A stretch of DNA of 64,000 bases from Zygnema cylindricum (taxonomy: Eukaryota > Streptophyta > Zygnematophyceae > Zygnematales > Zygnemataceae), in NCBI GenBank assembly GCA_037447655.1, contig JBBHKE010002842.1, forward strand, positions 62,001 through 126,000, written 5' to 3'. The notes under the pieces are model-generated. The model did not search any database. It had not been told where the DNA came from and saw nothing but the letters and a program-made list of their open reading frames with translations. Shown piece by piece: positions 33,368 to 45,213 of the stretch (the first letter of the stretch is position 1; every line of letters starts with the position of its first letter). The translations under genes were made by a program, and so were the position numbers.

Positions 33368-34009
33368 TAGTAGTATTTCGTCCAATAAAATGGTGATAGA
33401 AAGTTGCGTTTACCTTTAGTATACTAGAAGAAGTTAAGCTTAAAGGCAGGATAAATTAAAAAGCACGATGGTAACCCATCTGAGTCCAGGGTACAAAAGG
33501 GGTGGCATGGCCAAAACTGAAAAACTACAATAAAAAACAAATAGAGCGATGGGAACACAAAAAAAAGAAAAGAAAAGAAAAGAAACAATCAACAAGGAAA
33601 ATAAAAGCACCCAAACTCAAAATGAAAAGCACGATAACTAAGAAAACCAAAACTACAACCCCAACCCCAAATCAATTAAATATATACGAAAAGCAACCCC
33701 GTAAGTCCCCCCAGCCTGGGGGAGCACGTTGAGGGAGTTCCGGAACACGACGACGATCCATAACCCCAACAGCCGATCGGAGGATAATAGAAGCCTGCAC
33801 TCGCTGTAAAGCCACCGATAAGCGTTGACGATAAAAAGAAGGACCGAAGGAGGAGGGCTCCCAAGTCCTCGGCGCTCGAAAGAAGTTAAGGGGGAGGGAA
33901 AGGAGATAAAAACATAGTTGTCCTATTCGTACGGATTTCGACTTTTTCCCGAAAACTACGTAGTATTTGTTACTTTCATACCGTTCGTTAGTTTTTGCTG
34001 TACGATGTA
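33368..34009. other. intergenic; hairpin-bearing repeat near 33450-33486
   Basis: AAAAAGCACGATGGTAACCCATCTGAGTC at 33457-33485 nearly matches 42157-42185 and contains a small GATGG/CCATC hairpin. The rest is A-rich then moderately GC-rich, with no supported gene. Confidence 0.4.
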
Positions 34010-34515
34010 CAAAAACTTACGGAAACCGTCCCTTTAACCCTAAAAAATCCATAAAAAATCCTAGAACGTACGGAAATCATACGGAAATGTACGTCATTGT
34101 ACGACATGTGTATCCTAAAAAACTTAGGAGTACGGATAATGTAAGGCAGCTGTACTGTAATTTACCGGAATGTACAAAATGCACGGGAAGTACCCTAAAC
34201 ACCCTAAAATCCCCCCATCAATAACCCTAAAAGTACTGAAATATACGGACGCCGTACGTAGATGTACGAAAAATGTAAGTCCTTATAACTGAAATATACG
34301 GAAAAGTACAAAAATGTACCCTAAAAATCTCAAAATAATAACCGTCAAAAGTACGAAAAAATACGGACACTGTACGTAAATGTACGTAGTTGGCTGTTTA
34401 ACATAAATATTTGAGAACGCACGAGAATGTACCCTAAATTCCTCAAACCCCCTAAAAGTACTGAAATGTACTAAAATAGTACGCAAATGTACGAAAATGT
34501 ACGGGTACATAGCCA
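34010..34515. repeat. GTAC-rich degenerate tandem repeat
   Basis: Repeated CCCTAAAAA...AGTACGGAAATGTACG words; by eye about twenty GTAC tetramers in 500 bp. No constant period is obvious. Open frames across it are low-complexity. Confidence 0.7.
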
Positions 34516-34668
34516 GGTACGCATTTAATAACATTTTTTTCATCGTTAAATGCGTATCGTGCGTAGTATTCGCGCGTTCGTTTCGTGCGTATTATGCGCA
34601 CGGGACAACTATGGATAAAAGTGAAAGATCGCAAATTAAGGTACTGCCGAAAAGTCCACTTGAAATTA

Positions 34669-34885
34669 CACCGCCAATCGCTATTAGCGTAGAAGTTTTC
34701 TTAGCATATAGGAATAATTACTGTTATTAACGCTAATTGGGAATTTGGAAATTTTGAAAGAAATCGTCTACTCTAAGTAGAAGTTAAGGTTTTTTTTAAA
34801 TAGTATGGATAATTCTATTTGAGAATTTGAGAAAAAAAAAGCGGGACCGAATTAGCTTTCAATACGCTAATAGCGATTGGCGGTG
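34669..34885. mobile_element. TA-flanked TIR element, family A (217 bp)
   Basis: Ends CACCGCCAATCGCTATTAGCG and CGCTAATAGCGATTGGCGGTG are a perfect 21-bp inverted repeat with TA outside each. It is an internally deleted relative of 4474-5037, sharing subterminal blocks on both sides. Confidence 0.85.
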
Positions 34886-34887
34886 TA

Positions 34888-35906
34888 CCGGACAGAAAAA
34901 GTCATAATTTAATAAAGTGATAAGCCTGTATAAGGCTGAAGAAACATTTTTAGAGTACTAATTCTATACTGTTTCCTGAATTTGTAGAAAACCACACGGT
35001 GGTACATTGCACTTTTGTACGGCATTCATGTACCTTTTCAGTCCGTGCACTTTACTTTTTCTGCCGCGGTTGACCAGTCGTCTTTTTATGCCACGTGCTC
35101 ATCAATAATTCGCTCTTTTTCCTCACCATTCATAGCATGATTAAGCACCAATACCGCAAACACCATACACGTGGCTCGATTTGAGCTCAGCTCTTGCTCA
35201 GCTACGCAAATCGGAAAGCTTTGCCAACATCTAACAGCAATCCACCACGTGGCAAAATGCAAAGATTACTCCAAATAGCAAGTTCACGTTTCCGTGTTCG
35301 ATTTTTAGAGTTTACAGTTTTTCATTTTTTAGTCCTCAATCTCCAGTCTGACTGCAAGCCTTATGACTTCATATACATCGTACTTTTCTACGACACGAAA
35401 TAGTTCCATGCTCATTATTTTCAGTTGATGTTTGGTTTTCAAATGCCTCTCAGATCAGCCAAATTTCAAAGTACATGTGTACCTTCTTTCTTTCATGTAG
35501 AAAGTTCACATAAGTGGAAGTCGTACAATTGTACCTTTTAGCTATATTTCTGTGTACTTCAGTAGTACTTCAGCGTATCTTCTGAAGCAGTTATTGAACT
35601 ATATGTACACAAAATTATGCAAAAAAAGTGCCCGCGATGACTCGTCCTGAAGTCTCGGAAATACCATGGCATTATACGCTACGCAGCTACACCGCTCATA
35701 GAAACTGTTAAACTTTGAAGCTTTTAACGGCAAACACTACAAATTGAGACAGTTATATTTTACAGTTTGATCTGTTTGAAAGTTTTACTACAACCTCGTA
35801 TTGAAATTGTTTTGATATTCCTGTCTTTCGTCTGGAAATTGCAAACCCTAAACGAACCTTTTTCTCCTCAATCCTCTCTCTCTCTCTCTCTCTAACCATT
35901 CTTGCC
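34888..35906. other. 5' flank of lipoyl synthase
   Basis: No gene. A CT microsatellite (35874-35893) lies 13 bp before the lipoyl synthase ATG, like the pyrimidine patch of plant core promoters or 5' UTRs. No certain TATA box is evident. Confidence 0.5.
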
Positions 35907-38900
35907 ATGGCCGCTTCCTCTCTTCATACTCCATGGCTCCTCCAAACATACTCGCGTTCTTCTCCCCTTCCCTCTCCTCTTCTTTCCTCTTCCTTCACCC
36001 CACGTACTCCTTTTCTCTCTCCCTCACCCTCCCACTGTTCATCCTCTTCTCCCTCTCCCTCTCCCTCTCACTCCCTTCCCATCCTTTCAGACGCCTCTCC
36101 CTCCTTCCAATCCCTCTCCACCCCCCCTTCTCCCACATTGCCCTCGACAACCTTACCACAAAACGACAACAAGCCTCCTGTCTCTTCCAAAACCCTTAAA
36201 GAAAGAATGAAAAAAAAAATAGCGTCCACAGAATCAAAACCGAAGCCTCCATGGCTCCGACAGAGAGCTCCTCAAGGAAAAAGATTTGAGGAGTTAAAAG
36301 ATTCTCTGAGGTCTCTCAAATTAGCAACCGTTTGTGAAGAAGCTCAGTGTCCTAATATTGGTGAGGTAAGTATTTTCTGAAATGTTCTCTGACCCTTTTT
36401 TATACGATTTCTTTTTCTTTTCACACCACCTGTTTTTAACGGTTTTTCCTTCGCTATTTTTTTTTTTTTTGTCCTAACTGGAATGGTTTTCAGATTCTGA
36501 CTTATGTTTGGCCAATTTAAAGAACCATTTCCAAAATTTGTAGCTTTCAGTTTACCCTGGTTTCAAACTCTGTTATATCTTGTGAACCTTTTCTTTGTTC
36601 CTGCATTTTTTTTCTTTTTTCTTTTTTCTTTTTTTGCAATGTGCTTCATTTTAATGCTTATTTCTTGAAATTTAAGTTAAGTCCTTTCCAACACAACTAA
36701 ATTCTATTTTTGGTTAACAGAATCGCAATGTTTGAAAAAGTTGACAAACTTGACAAACTCTACAAATTTGAAAAACTTTAAAAAATGTCACGAACTTTAC
36801 AAACTTAACAGATTTGGACGTGCTTGGAAAATCTAAAAACCTTTACCAGCTTCCACAAACTTCCAAACTTCACAAACTTGATGCACAAATTTACAAAACG
36901 GAAGAAATTATAGCAGCAAATAAAGAAACTGCCAGCAACAATATGTAAAAAAAGCTGACTCTATTGATTCTGAATTGCAGTGTTGGAATGGGGGAGGAGG
37001 AGCTGGAGGAGAAGGAGATGGCATTGGAACCGCCACAATAATGCTTTTGGGTGACACATGTACTCGAGGTTGCCGTTTCTGTGCTGTTGCAACAAGTGCA
37101 AAGCCACCTCCTCCAGATCCCATGGAACCAGAAAATACCGCACAAGCAATTGCTAGTTGGGGGTAAGTTTTCGACGCTGTTTCCATTCTGTTTTTACAAA
37201 AAAAAAATAACTTGTTTTGAGCTGTTGTTTGAGTGGATCCGACCCTGTTTTGACGTGTCCCGAGCTGTTTTGAGCTGTTTCTGATTTCGTTTTGACTTGT
37301 TTCGGACTCTTGCTTGACCTGTTTTCGACCTATTTATGTCCCGTTTTTGACACAATATCAAATTATATTTGACCTGTTTTTTTTGTGTCGTTAATCAGGG
37401 GGGATACCAGTTTGCCGCTTTCAGTTGATTTTTCAATCTGTAGCATCACACTTTTCCTTTATCCCCTTTTGTCAATTGTCTTGTTCAACTAGTATCAATG
37501 TTGCTACTTTGTTGGTTATCATTGAGACTAAGAAGTTCCATGTTTTTGTTTGGTTCAACAGTGTGGGCTATGTAGTGTTGACCAGCGTTGACCGAGATGA
37601 TCTTCCGGATGGTGGGAGTGAACATTTTGCTCGGACTGTTCGGACTTTAAAGGTCAGTTAGTAAAACCCTTTAAACATTCTTCAGAAAACTATCTTTTCT
37701 TATTAGACACTCTTCAAGAACTAACTTTTTGTATTAAACACTCTTCAGAGAACTACCATTTCTTTCTTCTCTGTGAGGGAAATGGGTTACAACCAGGAAT
37801 ATATTTATTAAGAATTCAACTTCGACGGGTTTTTACTCGAGGCTGGGTAGTGTTGTGTGTCGGTGGGCTGACAAAACCGGCAGGTCCAATAATTGATAGG
37901 ACCAATCGGGCGACTAGGTAGCCAATATTATTGGTACCTTGACTTTCAAATGTATATCACGGATAAGTGTTCCTAAATCTGTATTTTTTTTCTTATGGAG
38001 TAATGTACTTCAACTACAATGTACTATACCTAATGGTATGTACTCTGGGTATGCATCATTATTACATTCCCACGCATTACTTTGGTGCGTGTGCACAAAT
38101 TGCAAATAAATTATTATTTGCCGCGCATAACTATCTGCCGCGCGGCGGCAGAAAAGATCCTACAACTGTGGGCTCTGACAAAATCATCCGCATCACAGAT
38201 CCATCCGCCACTTGGTAGAATGATAACCCCCGGAGCGGCCCAACAACATCCAATGACATCTTCGCCAACAGGACTACAAATTTCATATCATGAACAGCAT
38301 ATACTAAATAAATTGGTTTTTTAGTGCTATCATGTATTGCGGTACATCGCCGATATTTCCAAAAGTCAACGTATGCGGCTATGTATCAGATATCGGCAGG
38401 CCCAAAATTCTATATATCAGTTTTGGTCAATGGCCATTGATATATAACACTAATACTGGGACAATGTGTTTATTCGTATGGTTTTCTTGTTCCAAATATA
38501 TGAATCCTTTGCACTACTTTTGATCGTTATTAGCTATTATGAGTAGGTATACGTGTCGCCTTTTTTACGTCGTGTTAAAAAAGTATCCGCAATTTATTTG
38601 TGCTGAAAATTTTGCGAGAAGACACATACAGGTCGCGTTTTTTTGTTTAATCTGCAATTATTAGTGATACTTCTGATTTTTCTTGGATATTGTGAGTAGA
38701 TTTGTCTGAAATATCCGTTAGGCTGTGTGTTTTTTCTGAATTCTGTAAATTTTTTCCTACTTGTTACTGAAAATTTTGGGTACTTATGAATTTCCATTTG
38801 ATCATAGTTTTTGACATTCCTTCTCGTCATTTTTGTGTTTGCTTCCCAATTCTTGCAGGAATTGAAGCCTGAGATTTTGGTTGAGTGTTTGACTCCTGAT

Positions 38901-40957
38901 TTTAAAGGCGATGAAATTGCGGTGAAAATGGTCGCAACTTCGGGGCTCGATGTTTTTGCGCACAACATCGAAACAGTACGGAGGTTACAAAGACTTGTCA
39001 GGGATCCTCGGGCAAAGTGAGTACTTGTTCTAGATTGTTCACAAAATAGTGTTATTAACAGTACTTCAGTCCTTTGTATTTTATCCAAAATGCCAAAAGT
39101 GTTTAACAATACTAATTGAAGGGTTGGATAGCAAGTTAACAAGCCCCACAACATTGCATTAATGTTATTGATTCTAATTTTGTACGTATATATTTTTTAA
39201 AGGGTTCTGCAGGGTTCTTTTGATATAGTAGTTATGAACAGTGCAGTCAAAACAAAGAATATGTATTGTTACTGGAGGTCAAGTGAAATGTTTCGAACAA
39301 ATGGAATTTGGATCGTGTTCTTACTGATTGAGAATGCATCAACTGCGAAAAGAAAGTGAAGACCGTCAGGACATTTTAGTTGTTGTGGGTTCTTTTTAAA
39401 ATATATTTTTTTTATAGACTTTTGAATGGAAGTTGAAGGAATCAAGTAAGATATGTTTTAAGTTGTATATGTTCCAACTTTGGAGCTTTATGTTACAGTG
39501 GCTGCGTGTCATCTCTTATTTTGACTGTTTTCTTTGAATCAGATTGTTTTGAAGCTTACAACAAGATTTGTCTTTTGAAGACAAAAAATTAGTAAGGTTA
39601 TTCTTAAAACAGTGAGCATGTTTGTTAAATTTTCAAATGGAAATTCTATTTAATCATCCTTTTAATCATCGTTCTTCTTATCTAGGTTTTTTTATTTTTG
39701 AGTTTTTACATAAACAGCAAATCTAGGATCATTCTGTATGTTATCCATCTAAAATTCTGAAATTGTGGATATATGATAATGTTTTGTTTAAATGCAGTTA
39801 CAAACAAACGATGACTGTGCTAAAAATGGCGAAAGAATCCAAAACCGGTTTAGTTACCAAATCTTCCATAATGCTTGGATTAGGGGAAACCGACGATGAA
39901 ATTCGGGAAACTATGGAGGATTTGAGAGCTGTGGGAGTTGATATTTTGACATTTGGACAATATTTGCAAGTGGGTATTTTTTTATTTTTTGCAAACTGTG
40001 TTCCATGTTCTCCGTTTCGTTTCGTTTTCTGTTTGTTTTTCATATTCTGCTCTGAGTTTTATTTTCTGCTTGTGTAACCCGTTTTTATTTTTCAAATGTC
40101 CCTTATGTTGATTTTTACATACTGTTTCTTATTCAATCTAAATTTTGGCAATGTGCAAAAAATTTCACTGGAATGGGATTGGGATGAGGGAGGAGGGAAG
40201 GGAGAATGTGTCTGGAAAATGGGAATGTAAATTGTTGGATTACTATTTTATTTTTTCCTTTCTTCTTCCTTAAGCCCTTTCGTTCTTTTCTTATTTCTTT
40301 TTTTTTTCTGCTTATGTTTTTTTCTTTTCAGCCCACACCACTCCATTTAACGGTGAAGGAATATGTGACCCCGGAAAAATTTGATTATTGGAGAGAATAT
40401 GGAGAATCTGTCGGATTCCGTTACGTTGCTAGTGGACCTCTGGTGGGTTTTTTTCTCACCTAACCAATTTTTTGTCTTCCCCCTTTTTGTTTCTTTTTTT
40501 CATTTCAAATTGTTTATGTTTTCTTCCATTTAGTTTTCTTCTGATTGTTAGAATATTTGAGATCGAGGAAAACAGAGAAGTCGACTCCCAACTTTCTTGA
40601 GATAACTCTCTCCCTCTCTCCCTCTCTCCCTCTATCCCTCTCTCCCTCTCTCCCTCTCTCCCTCTCCCTGCCCTCCCTCTCTTCCTCTCCCTGCCCTCCC
40701 TCTCTAGTTCAGTTTTTTCTTTGGAAATTTTGTTGTTGAATCCGAAAACTGATTTACGACAATTTTTTTTGGTTTATATCAAATCTTTAGTTTTTCGTCA
40801 TTTCTGTCCATTAACTAATATAGATACCGGAAATGTTTTTTTTTTTGGGTCTAAATTTTTTAAACAGGTTCGATCCTCTTACAGGGCAGGAGAGTTTTTT
40901 GTGGAAACAATGTTAAGGGAGGAGCGAAAAAATTCTTTGACGGTCGAAAAATCTTAG
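35907..40957 (+). CDS. LIP1P: lipoyl synthase, plastidial, seven exons
   Basis: Radical-SAM enzyme that inserts two sulfurs into the octanoyl group carried on lipoyl domains (EC 2.8.1.8), here probably serving plastid pyruvate dehydrogenase. Exons: 35907-36365, 36981-37162, 37562-37652, 38859-39016, 39798-39969, 40332-40442, 40868-40957; junctions are GT-AG and the phases give 420 residues. Residues 1-90 are Ser/Pro/Thr-rich without acidic residues until late, as in plastid transit peptides. Auxiliary cluster [12 protein letters not shown] uses C143, C148 and C154, split by intron 1. The SAM cluster CTRGCRFC uses C180, C184 and C187. The C-terminal RSSY (about 393-396) supplies the Ser ligand of the auxiliary cluster. 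The ATG context GCCATGG is good. A mitochondrial isoform is less likely but not excluded. Confidence 0.95.
37848..38452. mobile_element. hAT-like family D element in lipoyl synthase intron 3
   Basis: Left TAGTGTTGTGTGTCGG and right GATATATAACACTA with flanks AGGCTGGG and ATACTGGG (6 of 8 matching). ATCGGCAGG and CGATATTTCC words fit the family. It explains about half of the 1206-bp intron 3, the longest in the gene. Confidence 0.6.
40598..40705. repeat. (CTCTCCCT)n repeat, lipoyl synthase intron 6
   Basis: Pyrimidine microsatellite of CTCTCCCT units with a few interruptions, inside intron 6 of the lipoyl synthase gene. Confidence 0.85.
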
Positions 40958-42797
40958 ACAAATAATGAAAAAAAAAAAAAAAAAACATGGAAGATTTTGT
41001 ATGTTGACAACAAAATCTGTATATTTTTAAGGAGCGTTTTCATAACTATATCATGTGTACATTGTTAATTTTTTCTTAAGCTCTAGTTTTAGATGGAGAA
41101 TTTAACGGAAAAAACGAAAGCGAAAGTGTTTTCGAAATTATTTATTTTGAGAATGATGTCATAACTAAAATATATTATTAGGAATTGAAAAAACCAAAGA
41201 TTCAAAAATCAACTTTTTTTCTTTTCTTTCTTTTTTCTTTAAAATAGATTTGGAAGTCATTCGATGTTTAGTTTTGAGTATCATTAGTTTCAGATTCTTT
41301 GCTTTGATTATTAGATAAAAGTGAGTCAAAAAATGAGTCAAAGCACATTGTAGCTCTAGTAATTTCCATGTTTCAATGCATATCAATACCTTTTTTTCTC
41401 TCTTTTTTTTTTCTTTCTTTTTTTCTTTTCGTTTTTTCTTTTTCTTTTTTTGATGTCATTTCTTTGTTGTTATTCTGTATCAAAGTGTCTCTTTATTGCT
41501 TTTTTTTGTTTTGCCTTCTTTTATGTACAAAAAAAGTTATCGTTGGCTTTTTTTTTTTTTTTTGTATGTTCAAAGTATGTCTATGCTTCTTTTTTTGCTT
41601 TCTCTTTTTTTTTTTACAAAGTATCTCCTTTATTTTTTTTTTTTTTAAATATATATACAAAATAAATCCTTACAGTATTTTTTTTTTGCCTTTCATCAAT
41701 TTTTCCTGTTCTCTTTACAGGTAGGAAACCCCTCTCTCTCTCCTTAACACTTATGAACTTTTTTGACATAAAAAACAAGGAGGACGGGGGGGGGAGGGGA
41801 GAGGTAGGAGGGCGGAGAGGGGGAAGGGGGTGGTGTCCTGCTTTTTTTTTACCTAGTACAGTGACAAATCCTAATGAGGTTGATAAAAATTGAAGAAAAA
41901 ATCAGTATATCAAATAATATCAAAACAACATGGGAGTTGCTTACTTGCGTTCTGGTTTCTTTCCCTTTTTCTTTTTCTTTTAAGTTCTTTAGTTTATCTT
42001 TTCCATATACTTAAGAAACCTATCTCTCGTGGATCTCCCGATTTTCTTTTCATTAATGTTAATACTTCCGTTTGTCGTCGTAAAGATGTTAAAACGCCCA
42101 CCTCTATTATTGTAGATAAACTTGTTAAGGAACTAATAGTTTATAGCAGACTGAATAAAAAAGCTCGATGGTAAACCATCTGAGTCAACTAAAACATTAA
42201 ACTACAGTACTTACATTAAGTGTCGATTTACAATTGTTCAGTTACCACACTGCTCATCGTTATTAAAGTTGAATACATTTTGCGGTCAAAATATTTTAAC
42301 TCTCGAGCAGTCAAAACATTTTAACTCTCGTGCAGTCAAACGGTTTTAACTCTCTGATGGACAGCTTCTTTTTTTTTTTTTGAGGCAAGCAATAGTAAGA
42401 CAATGCCTGACTCGATAGTGATGTCGCATAAATCGAGGGAAAGCATGTGAAGCTTTTTGACTACCGACAAATGTTAAATTAATAATAAGCGATGAAGACT
42501 AAACAGAAAATAGTCAAAATAGTGTCGTGAAATAGTGTGGTCTTTTGAATCAACTCCCCCCCATGGGAACAACCGGAGCTAATGAACGTCATAGCGAGAG
42601 GGGGAGGGGGAGGGGGAGGGGGAGGGCGGGGGGGGGGCGGGGGCGGGGGAGAGGGAGAGGGAGACCAAACCAAATCCTGACTCTGGTAGTAAACTGGGGA
42701 AGCACAAAACAAAGAGAGGAAAAAATGGGTGTAACCCATAGCCAGGCTCTAGACCCAGGCCTTCCCTCAGGGGAGAAACTGGACATATGTCGATTTA
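40958..42797. other. intergenic, low complexity
   Basis: 3' flank of lipoyl synthase. Contains an A-run at 40968-40985, T-rich polypyrimidine DNA (about 41210-41700), G-rich blocks (41780-41835 and 42597-42665, with many runs of three or more G) and a second copy of the hairpin repeat at 42157-42185. The long Phe/Ser or Arg/Gly frames here come from composition. Confidence 0.5.
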
Positions 42798-42996
42798 CAC
42801 TGCCCATCATTATTAGAGTTGATAAAATTGTTTTGGTCGCAACTTTTTTTGGCGAAAGTTACAAAATAGTGTTGAAAACACTATTTAAGGACATGGACTA
42901 CAATATGCCACATCTCCTCGCACTAAATTTAGTAATATTAACTCTAATTTCTCATTAACACCAATAAATCCTTAACACTAATAAAGATGGGCGATG
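42798..42996. mobile_element. TIR element family B (199 bp)
   Basis: Left CACTGCCCATCATTATTAGAG after TA, right CTAATAAAGATGGGCGATG before TA. The core ATTTAAGGACATGGACTAC then TATGCCACATCTCCTCGCAC matches 5045-5243 and 33161-33367. Confidence 0.75.
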
Positions 42997-44691
42997 TAGT
43001 GGAAGGCTCTTTGAGAAGCGATTTTTAATAAAGTCGTTATTTATTATTATTATTTCTTTGAGAAGCCCAGAAATAAGTGCTGGCAGAGACCTTATCAGAT
43101 ATTAATTTTTTTTATACTTGTAACGTGTTCCATTATTAGGGTTGAGAAAACCGACAAAGGGAGAAATAGACACTGTCCGAAACACAAGGGATGATGGGAG
43201 GAAGAACAAGTGTATCCCTTCCTAAGGAACGAGAGACAAGAGACTAGTGTAGAGGCAAATAAGACAAAAGATGCCCAGTTATGTGCCAAGCGCCATATTA
43301 CGTGTAAGTTAGGGTATGTTTTATACTAATATTGCGTAAACGAGACTTGGCGGATTTTAGTCCACTCCTTTGTTTGCTGAGAGCCTTATTTAATGATTTT
43401 CGGCCGACAACACTACGTTATTCTCGTTATTAACTTGTGCCCGTTGTAGTGCAAGGAAACGTGGTAACTTTTCTTCCACTCCCTTGAATGGAGTTATAGA
43501 TTTAGTGTTTTCTGGTCAAAAGAATGAAACTAACTACTGCTATTAATTTAAATAGCAACAGGTTGTGTAAGCAATTGATAAGGTATAAGGAATATATCAA
43601 TCCAATTGAATCGCATATACGTAACACCGGTTGGAATCACCTTTCCCGTTATATTTTTCCCATCCTTGATTTAAACTGTCTACTAATTTCTTCCAAAAAC
43701 AACATAATAGTGCTTAAAAAACAAAGGGCCAATCCATCTTACATGTGTTCATATGTCCTTTCTTTTAGGCTCTGTACTTGAGCTGTACATTCAAATCATG
43801 GATTGTATGTTTTCTTTTTCTTTTTCTTTTGAAGTTGAGCTTTTCTTAGTTTACCTCCTTATTGATGATCACATTGTTTCACAACAACCACTATCTCGAC
43901 ATGATTGACATCATCCAAATTTTCTTTCATTGTACATCGTTTTAACAATATCGAAACTTATTCATCTTCCTGTTAATGTGATCATAGTACATATAGCGAT
44001 CCACTATATTGTTCAATACAAAAAGAAAATAATGTAATTATACATACAGTTCTAGTAAGGTCATTCAAAAGAATCAATAGAGATTTTGAAGGGAAACCTT
44101 TAAATCAGGATCAAGTTTGTTTGGAAAAAAAAAGTGAAATAGTTCAGATTACAACGATTCAAAAATAATAAGCAACAAACACACAAAAAAAAAAAATTGG
44201 CCTTCCTCTAAACATTTAAACCTCGTGTTTAATCGAGTGATAGCTGCCATTAAAAATAAAAAAACCGAGAAAAGATTTGGACCTTTTCTTCAAGAACTCC
44301 AGTGTACTACGCAAAAGCAACAAATTTTAATGTCCAGCAAAAGCATTTCACGTCTGCAAACTTATCAGAAAAAAACAATACAGTTTAAACCTAGTTCCTG
44401 CCATGGCTACTGTACCGTCTGTACCGTCTGCAAACTATCTAAGCCGTCCGTCTCATCCAGGGCTGCCCAAAAACAGGAGGCAAAAACGTACAGCGTTGTC
44501 AAATACCACCCTCTCCTACTGATCCTCGTTACAATATGACTAACTAGGACTAATCCTGTCAGCTACCAATTTATGGGGACAAAAAACCGTTGATATCATT
44601 GATATCGTGGCAAGAATTAAGAGAAAATAAAACCTAAAACACAATCAAACCTGGAAAAAAAAAGAAAACGGGAAAACTTCGTTTCCAGTCC
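42997..44691. other. intergenic, no recognisable gene
   Basis: About 43300-43455 holds a decayed family B-like block in inverted orientation (CTTGGCGGATTTTAGTCCAC). The remainder is AT-rich, with no supported ORF. Confidence 0.4.
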
Positions 44692-45213
44692 TCACAAATC
44701 GTACGACACACTCCATGCAAGATCCTTAAATCCGTTTCGGAAATCTGTGTTAAATGTCCAGTTATTCTCCCGTAACTGGATGTACGGCCTCTGTGTCACG
44801 AAATTACATCCGAGCTTCAGTTTCAAATCCTGTTCCATCGTGAAATTAAAAACTTTCTGACAGAGTTCAACACTGCCTCGTGTTTTCCACTTCTGCGAGT
44901 TTGCATGAAAGTACAATCCTCCCTTGACGTCCAAAGTACGACTTCCGTTGTCCGTCAATTCAAAAGCCTTTTTTCCCTTCACACTGTATGTCACTTCTCG
45001 TGACGCTAAATCAATTCGAGTTCCAACATCAACTGTACTTAGAAGCTGAGGAAAAAACTTTTTACGGATCTGCAATGCTCCAAGGCAGTTTCCAGTGGCC
45101 GTACAAAGGGCACCCTGAACCTGAAGGACAACATTTCCCTCTCCAACAAAGTCTTCTTTTGCGCGCAGAAAGAGTCTCCGTGACTCAGAATCGAATCTCA
45201 TGGATGTTTCCAT
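44692..45213 (-). CDS. OEP21: chloroplast outer envelope channel, OEP21 homologue
   Basis: Homologue of the 21-kDa outer envelope pore protein, an anion-selective beta-barrel channel for phosphorylated metabolites such as triose phosphate in the plastid outer membrane. 173 residues, single exon, close to the usual OEP21 length. The start METSMRFDSESRRLFLRAKE and the C-terminal signature PYIQLRENNWTFNTDFRNG, then a final YDL, are the family hallmarks as I know them. Alternating polar/hydrophobic stretches fit beta strands. There is no cleavable transit peptide, as expected for outer-envelope proteins. Upstream (plus 45214-45300) is purine-rich on the plus strand. Neighbours are unrelated. Confidence 0.9.
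   Translation of the reverse strand: METSMRFDSESRRLFLRAKEDFVGEGNVVLQVQGALCTATGNCLGALQIRKKFFPQLLSTVDVGTRIDLASREVTYSVKGKKAFELTDNGSRTLDVKGGLYFHANSQKWKTRGSVELCQKVFNFTMEQDLKLKLGCNFVTQRPYIQLRENNWTFNTDFRNGFKDLAWSVSYDL

Noticed and set aside
42545-42958. 137-codon Arg/Gly-rich frame resembling an RGG protein
   Set aside because: The Arg/Gly part is a GGGGAG repeat, and the rest runs into a TIR element.
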